In this document: in pieces, positions 1 through 6,867 of the stretch
Position numbering within the stretch: position 1 is the first letter of the stretch
Layout of the letters: the number at the start of each line of letters is the position of its first letter
DNA from: CAYMJV01 sp964390545
GTDB lineage: Bacteria; Desulfobacterota; BSN033; UBA1163
Direction: 5' to 3'
Length of the DNA: 22,145 bases
NCBI GenBank assembly: GCA_964390545.1
Contig: CAYMJV010000051.1
Coordinates: forward strand, 1-22,145
Notes under the pieces: model-generated
What the model was told of the DNA's origin: nothing
The model's database searches: none
Seen by the model: the letters and a program-made list of their open reading frames with translations, nothing else
Program-made: the position numbers and the translations under genes

Positions 1-21
1 CCTGTACGCCTAAAACCTCTT

Positions 22-83
22 TTCGTCTGCGACGAAGGAGTAGGATGTGCTCGCTCGCTCCGCCTCCCCCGCCTCTGGCGGGG
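22..83. repeat. GC-rich hairpin repeat beside a broken tRNA
   Basis: Two perfect stem-loops lie close together: TTCGTC/GACGAA (22-27 with 31-36) and CCCCGCC/GGCGGGG (67-73 with 77-83). Between them is an iterated CTCG(CTCG)CTC stretch. The block runs directly into the tRNA-Ser remnant and appears to replace its 3' end. It looks like a dispersed palindromic repeat; no protein is encoded here. Confidence 0.6.
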
Positions 84-87
84 TCGC

Positions 88-160
88 CGAACCCACGTCC
101 CATGTTTTACAGGGAATCCCGTTTCAGACGGGACGCCTTAAACTACTCGGCCATCCCTCC
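88..160 (-). pseudogene. Degenerate tRNA-Ser (UGA-like), 3' end lost
   Basis: Read on the minus strand from 160, the sequence opens as a class II tRNA-Ser. It has a GGAGGGA acceptor strand (160-154), TG, a D-arm with GCC...GGC, an anticodon region of the CCCG..TGAAA..CGGG type, a long variable arm (CCC...GGG) and a T-arm start GTGGGTTCG. Two faults argue that it is dead. The anticodon hairpin is about two bases short, so an ordinary 7-base loop with U33 cannot form. After TTCG (position 88) the sequence switches to a GC-rich repeat, with no T-stem return strand and no TCCCTCC acceptor partner. I read it as a tRNA-Ser(UGA) pseudogene broken by a repeat. It sits beyond the 3' end of serS, which may be coincidence. 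Confidence 0.6.
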
Positions 161-267
161 GCGATCTTGCTGAAGCAAGATACTCTATACCTTGGACTGT
201 GAACTGTAAACCTTAAATAATGGTATCAACTTAGCTGTTTGAAATAACTTTTTAAAATCCCTCCCCA

Positions 268-351
268 CCTCCCTTTACCAAAGGGAGGAGAAGTGTTTCC
301 CCCTTTTCTAAAGGAGGATAAAGGGGGATTAAACAGCGTTTTCAAAACGCT
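268..351. repeat. Three palindromes in the 161-428 gene-free stretch
   Basis: CCTCCCTTT/AAAGGGAGG (268-276 with 280-288), TCCCCCTTT/AAAGGGGGA (298-306 with 320-328) and AGCGTTTT/AAAACGCT (335-342 with 344-351) form consecutive stem-loops just beyond the stop codon of serS. They could terminate or stabilise the serS transcript, but no T-run follows them on the minus strand, so I call them repeats. I see no gene in the rest of 161-428. Confidence 0.55.
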
Positions 352-428
352 AAAGTGTTACAAATAATGAACGTTTAACTTTAAACTTTTAACCCCTTGC
401 GCCTAACGCCTCACCCCTAACCGTGTAT

Positions 429-1709
429 TTACTTTCTTTTTTCTATCCGTTCAACCCCATACAGATAAGGTCGCAAAACCTCTGGGATCACCACGCTCCC
501 ATCAGCTTGTTGGTAGTTCTCCAAAATAGCCACCAATGTTCTTCCGACTGCCAAGCCGGAGCCATTCAAGGTATGGACATACTCGGTCTTCGATTTTCCA
601 GAAACGCGATATCGAATCTTCGCCCTCCTGGCCTGAAAATCCTCAAAGTTGCTACAGGAAGAGATCTCCTTGAATGTGTTCTGACCCGGAAGCCAGACCT
701 CAATATCATAAGTTTTGGAAGCTGAAAACCCCAGATCTCCCGTACAAAGGGTGACCACCCGATAAGGAAGTTTCAGCCTTTTCAATACTTCTTCTGCATT
801 CGAGAGAAGTTTTTCTAATTCCTCATAAGAACTTTCAGGCTTCGAAAACTTCACCAGCTCCACCTTGTTAAATTGATGTTGCCGAATCAGTCCCCGTGTG
901 TCTTTTCCATAGGACCCAGCCTCTTTCCGGAAACAAGGAGTGTAGGCTGTATAATAGAGGGGAAGGACATTTTCCTCAAGGACTTCATCCTGGTGGATAT
1001 TGGTGACAGGGACCTCCGCCGTCGGAATTAGAAAGTATTCGAGACCCTCGATCTTAAAAAGCTCCTCTTCAAATTTGGGGAGCTGCCCCGTGCCAGTCAT
1101 GGTTGTCCGATTGACCATAAAAGGAGGGAGCACCTCCTGATATCCATGCTCCCGGGTATGAAGATCCAGCATAAAATTGATGAGGGCTCTCTCTAACTTG
1201 GCCCCAAGGTCCCAATAAAGGGTGAACCGGGCTCCGGCAATCTTCGCTCCAGTCTTAAAATCGAGGATGCCCAGCTCCTCACCGATATCCCAGTGAGGTT
1301 TGGGTTCGAAATCGAATGTTGGAATCTCCCCCCATCTCCTGACTTCCTCATTCTCTGATGAATCTGTCCCCTTCGGAACAGATGGATGAGGGAGATTGGG
1401 AATTACGAGAAGAAATTCCTGCAGGGCCCTCTCTTTCTCCTCAACAACCCGGTCCAGGTCTTTCACCTCCTGGGAGACTTTTTTCATTTCGGAAATCAAT
1501 TCTGACGCATCCGTTCCTCCCCTCTTCCTTTTACTGACCTCTTCAGAGACCTTTTTCTGAAGAGCTCTCAACCTCTCCCATTCCTGAATCGCTTTCCTCC
1601 GTTCGCTGTCAATCAGGACAAACTGATCTAGGCTGAGTGGTTGTCCCCTCTGGCTCAACCTCTCCCGAACCTCATCAATATGTTCCCGAATATACTTAGC
1701 ATCCAGCAT
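429..1709 (-). CDS. serS: Serine--tRNA ligase
   Basis: This cytoplasmic class II aminoacyl-tRNA synthetase charges tRNA-Ser (and tRNA-Sec where present) with serine, using ATP. The 426-residue product has the normal length. It opens with MLDAKYIREHIDEV, followed by the long antiparallel coiled-coil tRNA-binding arm (about residues 30-105, with many K, E and R). The catalytic core includes PTAEVPVTN, the motif 2 region FRKEAGSYGKDTRGLIRQHQF, and a motif 3 region beginning NGSGLAVGRTL and continuing through EVLRPYL. The ATG at 1709 matches the conserved N-terminus; a purine-rich GAGAAG lies just upstream but is a modest ribosome site. It is the last gene of a minus-strand run after uvrA, DUF4870 and GerMN, separated from GerMN by 154 bases of repeat, so it may have its own promoter. 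Confidence 0.97.
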   Translation of the reverse strand: MLDAKYIREHIDEVRERLSQRGQPLSLDQFVLIDSERRKAIQEWERLRALQKKVSEEVSKRKRGGTDASELISEMKKVSQEVKDLDRVVEEKERALQEFLLVIPNLPHPSVPKGTDSSENEEVRRWGEIPTFDFEPKPHWDIGEELGILDFKTGAKIAGARFTLYWDLGAKLERALINFMLDLHTREHGYQEVLPPFMVNRTTMTGTGQLPKFEEELFKIEGLEYFLIPTAEVPVTNIHQDEVLEENVLPLYYTAYTPCFRKEAGSYGKDTRGLIRQHQFNKVELVKFSKPESSYEELEKLLSNAEEVLKRLKLPYRVVTLCTGDLGFSASKTYDIEVWLPGQNTFKEISSCSNFEDFQARRAKIRYRVSGKSKTEYVHTLNGSGLAVGRTLVAILENYQQADGSVVIPEVLRPYLYGVERIEKRK

Positions 1710-1755
1710 AAATCTTCTCGATATTCTTAAAGAATTTTATCACCCCTTCTCTTAC

Positions 1756-1863
1756 AAAGTCAACCCTTCGACTCCCCAGCTTGATCCTTCGACTGCGCTC
1801 AGGACAAGCGGTATGGGCTTGCCTTCGGCCCGAGCTCAGGCCGAGGGTGCGCCGACGAGTGGG
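1756..1863. repeat. Dispersed repeat between GerMN gene and serS
   Basis: An 18-bp word, AAAGTCAACCCTTCGACT (1756-1773), recurs at 2903-2920 in the same orientation. It is followed by a second CCTTCGACT copy, the word CGCTCAGGACAAG, and an imperfect hairpin built from CCTTCGGCC and GGCCGAGG (about 1822-1845). The reverse complement of CGCTCAGGACAA occurs again near 13241, so this is a multi-copy element. It ends against the stop codon of the GerMN gene. Confidence 0.6.
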
Positions 1864-2499
1864 TCAATGAAGACCTCGTTTTTTCTCCATTTTCTTAACG
1901 ATGGAGGGATTGAAAGAGACAGGTTGCTTCAGAGAGATATGACCGGCGATACTCTCTACCGCCTTTCCGTCGATAAGGATTTGGACCCGTTTGATTTGTG
2001 GGAAATTAAGGGTAAGAGAATTCACAATCGAGTAGAGGGTTAACATCTCCGCTGAACTTCCCCCCGGATGCTCCCTGGAAAGGGTCTGATCAAAATTGAC
2101 CTTTGCCAACCCCTGCGCATCAATTTGAAGCGTCAACAATTTTGCGCGAGAAGGCACGGTAGGAATGAATGCTCCCTGGGGGCCTCTGATAAGTTCTGCA
2201 ATGGTCTCCCTTGCTTCTTCCTCAACCCTATCTCTCTTTGGAATCTCCCTCTTCTCTCCAACCAGATACTCACCCTCTTCCTCTGAAAAAAAGAGGGTGA
2301 CGACCTTTTTCTCCTTGACAGCGATCTTCTTCTCCGGCTTCTTTGCCGAGAGCGGTCTCAAGAAATCCATTATTTCCTGGCGAAAATGATAAGCCAAAAA
2401 TAGACCCATGCCGACGATGATCAGGAAAACAAGAAATTTTCCTATCCCACCTTTTTTTCGGCTTTTCTTCTTCCCTTTTTTCTTAGGATTTCGCTTCAT
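1864..2499 (-). CDS. GerMN-domain membrane-anchored protein
   Basis: The 211-residue protein begins with a very basic tail (KRNPKKKGKKKSRKKGG) and one membrane segment (about residues 19-38, FLVFLIIVGMGLFLAYHF). It then has a charged linker and a GerMN-type domain (about 67-200) with VTLFFSEEEGEYLVGEKREI, the conserved run LIRGPQGAFIPTVP, and VNSLTLNFPQIKRVQILIDG. GerMN is named from the spore-germination protein GerM, but the domain is common in non-sporulating bacteria as an exported module, probably ligand- or wall-binding. The topology implies a short cytoplasmic tail and an extracytoplasmic domain. It begins 13 bases after the DUF4870 gene, so the two are probably co-transcribed. The last residues (KKMEKKRGLH) abut a repeat and may be altered. 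Its precise function is unknown. Confidence 0.85.
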   Translation of the reverse strand: MKRNPKKKGKKKSRKKGGIGKFLVFLIIVGMGLFLAYHFRQEIMDFLRPLSAKKPEKKIAVKEKKVVTLFFSEEEGEYLVGEKREIPKRDRVEEEARETIAELIRGPQGAFIPTVPSRAKLLTLQIDAQGLAKVNFDQTLSREHPGGSSAEMLTLYSIVNSLTLNFPQIKRVQILIDGKAVESIAGHISLKQPVSFNPSIVKKMEKKRGLH

Positions 2500-2512
2500 T
2501 GAAAAAACCGAT

Positions 2513-2848
2513 CTATCGTCCCGTCTTCTCCTCAGCCATCTTTCCTACGATGGGCAGTAAATATCGCTCACCCCGCAGGGCTTTCACCATGAGGATGAGC
2601 CACAGGATAAGGCTCAAAATCCAGATGGGATAGACGAGAAGATGGAGGATCGGAATCACTCCTAAAATCGTTGAGATAACGAAGAGGCCAAGAAAAGTGA
2701 TCGTGGATTGCATCGCATGAAATCTTACGAAACTGCTTCTCTTCTCCACCACTAAAAAGACGACCCCTGTGATAAAGCCAAGAATATAACAGAAGAACCC
2801 CGCCACATTTTCCTCTAAGCCGGTACTCGATCTACCCTTTTCCTCCAT
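2513..2848 (-). CDS. DUF4870-type small membrane protein
   Basis: The 111-residue protein has the DUF4870/Tic20-like pattern of three hydrophobic helices. The first carries LEENVAGFFCYILGFITGVVFLV. The loop contains the typical VRFHAMQS, followed by TFLGLFVISTIL and a last segment LVYPIWILSLILWLILMVKAL. I place the start at the ATG at 2848 (MEEKGRSS...) because GGGGAGG lies seven bases upstream; a start at 2878 would add ten non-conserved residues. The family's role is unknown. It is followed after 13 bases by the GerMN gene on the same strand, suggesting a two-gene envelope unit. This pair is bracketed by direct copies of an 18-bp repeat. Confidence 0.85.
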   Translation of the reverse strand: MEEKGRSSTGLEENVAGFFCYILGFITGVVFLVVEKRSSFVRFHAMQSTITFLGLFVISTILGVIPILHLLVYPIWILSLILWLILMVKALRGERYLLPIVGKMAEEKTGR

Positions 2849-2902
2849 AGTCCACCCTCCCCCTATGACAAATTCCAAAGGTATTTAACAACAGGCATCC
2901 TA

Positions 2903-2920
2903 AAAGTCAACCCTTCGACT
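2903..2920. repeat. Second copy of the 18-bp repeat word
   Basis: AAAGTCAACCCTTCGACT is identical to 1756-1773 and in the same orientation. Together the copies flank the GerMN/DUF4870 pair. Confidence 0.7.
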
Positions 2921-2930
2921 ACCCGGAGCT

Positions 2931-2986
2931 GGGTAGGGGAGGCTTTAGCCTCCCTTCCTAAAGGGCGACTGAAGTCGCCCCTACCC
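2931..2986. repeat. Double-hairpin REP-like element at the uvrA 3' end
   Basis: The outer arms GGGTAGGGG (2931-2939) and CCCCTACCC (2978-2986) are perfect complements. Inside lie two perfect stem-loops: GGGAGGCT/AGCCTCCC (2937-2944 with 2947-2954) and GGGCGACT/AGTCGCCC (2963-2970 with 2973-2980). The outer GTAGGGG/CCCCTAC ends match those of the REP hairpins at 20336 and 20637. The uvrA reading frame ends inside it, at the TAG read from 2960-2958. Confidence 0.75.
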
Positions 2987-5807
2987 CGTTTAAGTGAGGC
3001 ATTAGCCCGATCTTCTTTCTCAGGAACTGGCCGGTATAGGAAGCAGGGTTCTGGGCCAACTGTTCTGGAGTTCCCCATCCGACCACCTCCCCCCCTTTCT
3101 CTCCTCCCTCAGGACCGAGGTCGATGATATAATCCGCCGACTTGATCACCTCTAAATTATGTTCAATCACAATGACGGTGTTCCCCTTGTCCGTGAGCCT
3201 ATTGATCACATTGAGCAACCTCTGGATATCTGCAAAATGAAGACCTGTGGTTGGCTCATCTAAAATATAAACTGTCCTTCCTGTCTCCCGTTTGCTCAAC
3301 TCCCTGGCCAATTTGATCCGTTGAGCCTCTCCTCCTGAAAGGGTGGTGGCGGGTTGGCCCAACTGGAGGTATCCAAGCCCCACATCGACAAGGGTTCGGA
3401 GTTTTTGATGAATCGATGGAATAGCCTGGAAGAAATCATCCGCCTCCTCAACAGTCATCCCCAGCACATCCGAAATCGTCTTTCCCCGGTATCGAATATC
3501 GAGGGTCTCCCGATTGTATCGCTTTCCATGGCATGCTTCACAGGTCACATATACGTCCGGAAGGAAGTGCATCTCTACCTTTAGCATCCCATCCCCGCCA
3601 CATGATTCGCACCGTCCTCCAGGGACATTAAAGCTGAATCGGCCCGGCTGAAATCCCCTCATCCTCGACTCCGGCAGTTGAGCGAAAAGATCTCGGATGG
3701 GCTGGAACAGCCCTGTATAAGTGGCAGGATTGGAGCGGGGCGTTCTTCCAATCGGCATCTGATCCACATGGACCACTTTATCCAAATGTTCCAACCCCTC
3801 TATCCCCTTCACGGACGCACACCGTTGAGGAGTATGATGGAGGTGCTGGGCCAATAGGCAATAGAGGGTGTCGATGATCAAGGTCGACTTCCCTGATCCT
3901 GAGACACCCGTGACGCAGGTGAAAACCCCTAAGGGGATGTTCACATCAATATTCTTCAGATTATTAGCCGTAGCATCTCGGATGACCAAAAACCTCTCTC
4001 CTACCGGCCTCCTATGCTCTGGAAGAGGAATGAAGCTTTTCCCGGAGAGGTACGCTCCGGTTAAAGAGCGATCGGTTCCCATCAATTCCTCTGGAGACCC
4101 AGAGAAAACGACTTCTCCTCCTTTCTCTCCCGGGCCAGGTCCCATATCGATGATATAATCAGCAGAACGGATCGTCTCTTCATCGTGCTCCACAACGATC
4201 ACGGTATTGCCCAAATCCCTCAGGCGTTTCAGCACTCCTAGGAGACGCAGCTGATCCCTCTGATGGAGTCCAATGCTGGGCTCATCCAGAATGTAAAGCA
4301 CACCCACCAGACTGGACCCGATCTGGGTGGCCAGGCGAACCCGCTGAGATTCTCCACCGGCGAGGGTTGAAGCAGCCCGATCTAGGGTGAGGTAGTCCAA
4401 GCCGACCTCCATCATAAATCTCAACCTTTCTTCAATTTCTTTTAGAATCCCCTGAGCGATCTTTTGAGATCGTGGAGTCAATTCTAAGTCCTTCAAGAAT
4501 TCAAGTGCCTCGTGGATATAAAGATGGGAAATCTCAGCAATCGATCTTCCCCCCACTTTGATAGACAAGACTTCCTTCTTCAACCGTGCCCCTTGGCAGT
4601 CGGGGCAGGGAATCAGATTCCTGAACTCCTCCAGTTCCTCTACTCCGTCTCCATCCTCTTCCCATCTCCTCTCCAATTCCCGGAGGGCCCCCTCAAACTC
4701 CTGCCGAAACAGGTGGGATCGCCCTTTCCTTTTCACCCGAAAAGAGATCTTTTCTCCATCCGACCCATAGAGAAGGAGGTGTTGAATGGGTTTGGGCAAT
4801 CGGGAAAAAGGGGTATTCAGATCAAAACAATATTGCTTAGTCAGTGCCTCCAGGATGGGCCATAAAAAGGACTCTCCTCTCTTCTTCCATGGAAGGATCG
4901 CCCCTTCCTTTAGAGAAAGCGATGAATTCGGGACGACGAGGTCCGGATCGAAGAAGGATTTCGTGCCCAACCCGCCACAGGTCGGACAGGCGCCGTGGGG
5001 GCTGTTGAAGGAGAACATCCGCGGGGTCATTTCCGCGAAACTGAACCCGCAATGGATGCAGGAGAACTTCTGACTGAAGACAATCGGAGGGATTCCTTCC
5101 CTCTCCACTTTGACAATCCCCTCGGATAAGCGGGAGGCAATTTCTAGCGATTCGCCGAGTCTTTGCTCCACTCCTTCTTTCGCCACTAATCGGTCCACGA
5201 TCACATCGATCTCATGCCGTTTGTTCCGGTCCAACCGGATCTCCTCGCTGAGATCCCGGATTTGGCCATCAATCCTCACCTTGACGAATCCTTCACTCCG
5301 AAGTTCGTCCATCTCCTTACGATATTCCCCCTTCTTCCCCCGCACGATGGGGGAGAGGATGGAGAGGGAAGTTCCTTTCGGCAGCCTTTGAAGGGTCTCG
5401 GTCATCTGCCGCAAGGTCTGGGAAGAGATGGGAGAACCACAATGGGGGCAGAATGGCTCTCCAATCCTGGCAAAAAGGAGTCGAAGGTAATCATAGATCT
5501 CTGTCACGGTACCCACAGTAGAGCGTGGGGTCCGTGTCACGCTTCTCTGGTCAATGGCAATTGCAGGCGAGAGGCCTTCCATCGATTCCACGTTTGGCCT
5601 CTCCATCTGTTCCAAAAACTGCCGTGCATAGGCGGAGAGGGATTCCACGTATCGCCGTTGTCCCTCTGCGTACAGGGTGTCAAAGGCAAGTGTGGATTTT
5701 CCCGAGCCACTTAAACCAGTGATCACCACCAGGCGATTCCGTGGAATCTCCACATCGATATTCTTTAAATTATGAACCTGGGCTCCCCGAATGATGATCT
5801 TATCCAT
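2958..5807 (-). CDS. uvrA: Excinuclease ABC subunit A
   Basis: UvrA is the DNA-damage-sensing ATPase of nucleotide excision repair. It dimerises, loads UvrB on lesions and leaves before UvrC cuts. The 949-residue product is full length. The first Walker A is GLSGSGKST (residues 31-39). Zinc-binding cysteines are CPHCG, CIHCG with CPTCGG, and later CESCGGDG with CEACHGKR. A second Walker A is GVSGSGKST, and two ABC signatures with Walker B are present: LAGGESQR...LDEPSIGLH and LSGGEAQR...LDEPTTGLH. The start ATG at 5807 gives the canonical MDKIIIRGAQVHNLKNI. The natural C-terminus probably ended near RKKIGLMPHL; the following GVGATSVAL and the stop codon are encoded by the REP-like element at 2931-2986. 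The gene is divergent from the XRE-cupin regulator across 267 bases. Confidence 0.98.
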   Translation of the reverse strand: MDKIIIRGAQVHNLKNIDVEIPRNRLVVITGLSGSGKSTLAFDTLYAEGQRRYVESLSAYARQFLEQMERPNVESMEGLSPAIAIDQRSVTRTPRSTVGTVTEIYDYLRLLFARIGEPFCPHCGSPISSQTLRQMTETLQRLPKGTSLSILSPIVRGKKGEYRKEMDELRSEGFVKVRIDGQIRDLSEEIRLDRNKRHEIDVIVDRLVAKEGVEQRLGESLEIASRLSEGIVKVEREGIPPIVFSQKFSCIHCGFSFAEMTPRMFSFNSPHGACPTCGGLGTKSFFDPDLVVPNSSLSLKEGAILPWKKRGESFLWPILEALTKQYCFDLNTPFSRLPKPIQHLLLYGSDGEKISFRVKRKGRSHLFRQEFEGALRELERRWEEDGDGVEELEEFRNLIPCPDCQGARLKKEVLSIKVGGRSIAEISHLYIHEALEFLKDLELTPRSQKIAQGILKEIEERLRFMMEVGLDYLTLDRAASTLAGGESQRVRLATQIGSSLVGVLYILDEPSIGLHQRDQLRLLGVLKRLRDLGNTVIVVEHDEETIRSADYIIDMGPGPGEKGGEVVFSGSPEELMGTDRSLTGAYLSGKSFIPLPEHRRPVGERFLVIRDATANNLKNIDVNIPLGVFTCVTGVSGSGKSTLIIDTLYCLLAQHLHHTPQRCASVKGIEGLEHLDKVVHVDQMPIGRTPRSNPATYTGLFQPIRDLFAQLPESRMRGFQPGRFSFNVPGGRCESCGGDGMLKVEMHFLPDVYVTCEACHGKRYNRETLDIRYRGKTISDVLGMTVEEADDFFQAIPSIHQKLRTLVDVGLGYLQLGQPATTLSGGEAQRIKLARELSKRETGRTVYILDEPTTGLHFADIQRLLNVINRLTDKGNTVIVIEHNLEVIKSADYIIDLGPEGGEKGGEVVGWGTPEQLAQNPASYTGQFLRKKIGLMPHLNGVGATSVAL

Positions 5808-5955
5808 CTTTAAAAAGGTAACAAAAAAAGAGTGACGAGTAAACCCCTTAAAAGTAAATCATACGAATGATAGCGAATCTGCCGAATCATGGGTCGCCGT
5901 TCAAGTGATTCGCCCTATTCGCCATCCTTCGGGTCATTCGTCTCAAAAAAAATAC

Positions 5956-5983
5956 TTGACAAATCGGACGGGGGGGCTATAAT
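5956..5983 (+). promoter_or_regulatory. Consensus sigma-70 promoter of the XRE-cupin gene
   Basis: TTGACA (5956-5961) and TATAAT (5978-5983) are separated by 16 bases and both match the consensus exactly. The upstream words ATTCGTCTCAAAAA and AATACTTGACAAA recur before the arginine decarboxylase promoter at 9451, so the two promoters look duplicated. Transcription would start near 5990, just ahead of the repeat array. Apart from this, the uvrA-regulator intergenic stretch (5808-5955) shows only repeated ATTCG words. Confidence 0.8.
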
Positions 5984-5993
5984 GAGCTTGGTC

Positions 5994-6059
5994 TAGTTTA
6001 TTAAACTATTTTCTTGTTATAGTTGCTTACAAATTATTAAACAAAATTCTTCTTATACT
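5994..6059 (+). promoter_or_regulatory. Operator-like array, two 36-bp units
   Basis: The first unit contains the palindrome TAGTTTA-T-TAAACTA (5994-6008). TAAAC occurs at 6002 and 6038, and TATAGT/TATACT at 6018 and 6054, giving an exact 36-base period. The second unit carries TTGCTTACAAATTATTAAAC (6023-6042). The same unit appears three times at 9488-9591. The array lies immediately downstream of the predicted transcription start and ends 15 bases before the regulator ATG. I infer these are binding sites for the XRE-cupin protein; binding itself cannot be seen from sequence. Confidence 0.65.
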
Positions 6060-6074
6060 GTTTGCGCCGGATTT

Positions 6075-6611
6075 ATGAAGATCGGAGAGCGAATTAAGAA
6101 CCTAAGACAGATGAGCAACCTGACTCAGGAGGAACTGGCGGCCAGGGCGAACCTGACCAAAGGCTTCATTTCTCAGGTCGAGAGGGACCTCACTTCTATC
6201 TCTCTAGATAGCCTGGTTCAGATCCTCGAGGCCATGGATGAAAACATCTCCGACTTTTTCAGAGAGACCTCTCAGGAGAAGATGGTCTACCGGGAAAAGG
6301 ACCGGGTCCCCATCGAAAAAGAGAGGATTCAGAGATTTGAGCTCCTGGTCCCCGGTTCCACCAACCGGAGACTAGAGCCGGTGTTGCTGACCCTCAAACA
6401 GGGACAGGCAACCCCGAAAGAGAAACCCCATGAGGGAGAGGAATTCGGGTTCGTCCTTCAGGGGAGGGTGAGCCTCCGGTTTGGAAGAGAGATAACGAAA
6501 TTAAAGAAGGGGGAATGTTTTTACTTCTGGGCTGAGAAGGAGCACTGGCTTGAAAATACAAGTTCCCGTAATGTCGTCATCCTCTGGGTCACTTCTCCCC
6601 CTTATTTCTAA
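6075..6611 (+). CDS. XRE-family regulator with C-terminal cupin domain
   Basis: The 178-residue protein has an N-terminal helix-turn-helix of the Cro/XRE type (residues 1-65; IGERIKNLRQMSNLTQEELA, then LTKGFISQVERDLTSISLDSL) and a C-terminal cupin barrel (about 105-175; KPHEGEEFGFVLQGRVSLRF, GECFYFWAEKEHWLEN). This architecture is shared with PuuR-like and other small-molecule-responsive repressors, in which the cupin senses the ligand. The neighbours are all polyamine-synthesis genes, so a polyamine or arginine-derived effector is a reasonable inference. Its own promoter carries the 36-bp repeat array also found before the arginine decarboxylase, implying autoregulation. The ATG at 6075 matches the usual MKIGERIK start; the ribosome site is poor (CCGGA). 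Confidence 0.93.
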   Translation: MKIGERIKNLRQMSNLTQEELAARANLTKGFISQVERDLTSISLDSLVQILEAMDENISDFFRETSQEKMVYREKDRVPIEKERIQRFELLVPGSTNRRLEPVLLTLKQGQATPKEKPHEGEEFGFVLQGRVSLRFGREITKLKKGECFYFWAEKEHWLENTSSRNVVILWVTSPPYF

Positions 6612-6663
6612 TCCTTCATTGAAAGAAAGATTGAGAACCGAAAGCACTGGGACGTCATTTGTT

Positions 6664-6813
6664 CACGGGGTTCTATGGCTTTGACCGTAAAATCCTCAAC
6701 GATATGGAAATGGTGAACCCCGTTAGAAGACCTTCGGCCCTCTAACGGGGTTCGCTCCCATAAAGAACTTACCTTCATCCCCGCTGCAAGTAGCGAGGCT
6801 CTCTAACGGGGTG
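6664..6813. repeat. Strong stem-loop and AACGGGGT repeats before the dehydrogenase
   Basis: GAACCCCGTTAGA (6715-6727) and TCTAACGGGGTTC (6741-6753) form a perfect 13-bp stem with a 13-base loop. Related words flank it: CACGGGGTTCTA at 6664 and CTCTAACGGGGTG at 6801. No T-run follows, so it is not a clear terminator. It could be a processing or attenuation element between the regulator and the dehydrogenase, or a dispersed repeat. Nothing coding is seen in 6612-6867. Confidence 0.6.
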
Positions 6814-6867
6814 AAAAGAGGAAGGATGGTTAAAAGAACCATCGTAGGAGCGTGTGGTTGATTCATC

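Noticed and set aside
423..725. Plus-strand open frame opposite the end of serS
   Set aside because: It is antisense to a clearly conserved gene, shows no family features and has no ribosome site.
4512..5722. Several plus-strand open frames of 65-166 codons inside uvrA
   Set aside because: All are shadows of uvrA, whose motifs are intact along the whole opposite strand.
6716..6752. Intrinsic terminator after the XRE-cupin gene
   Set aside because: The stem is strong but no T-run follows on either strand; kept as a repeat or possible attenuator instead.
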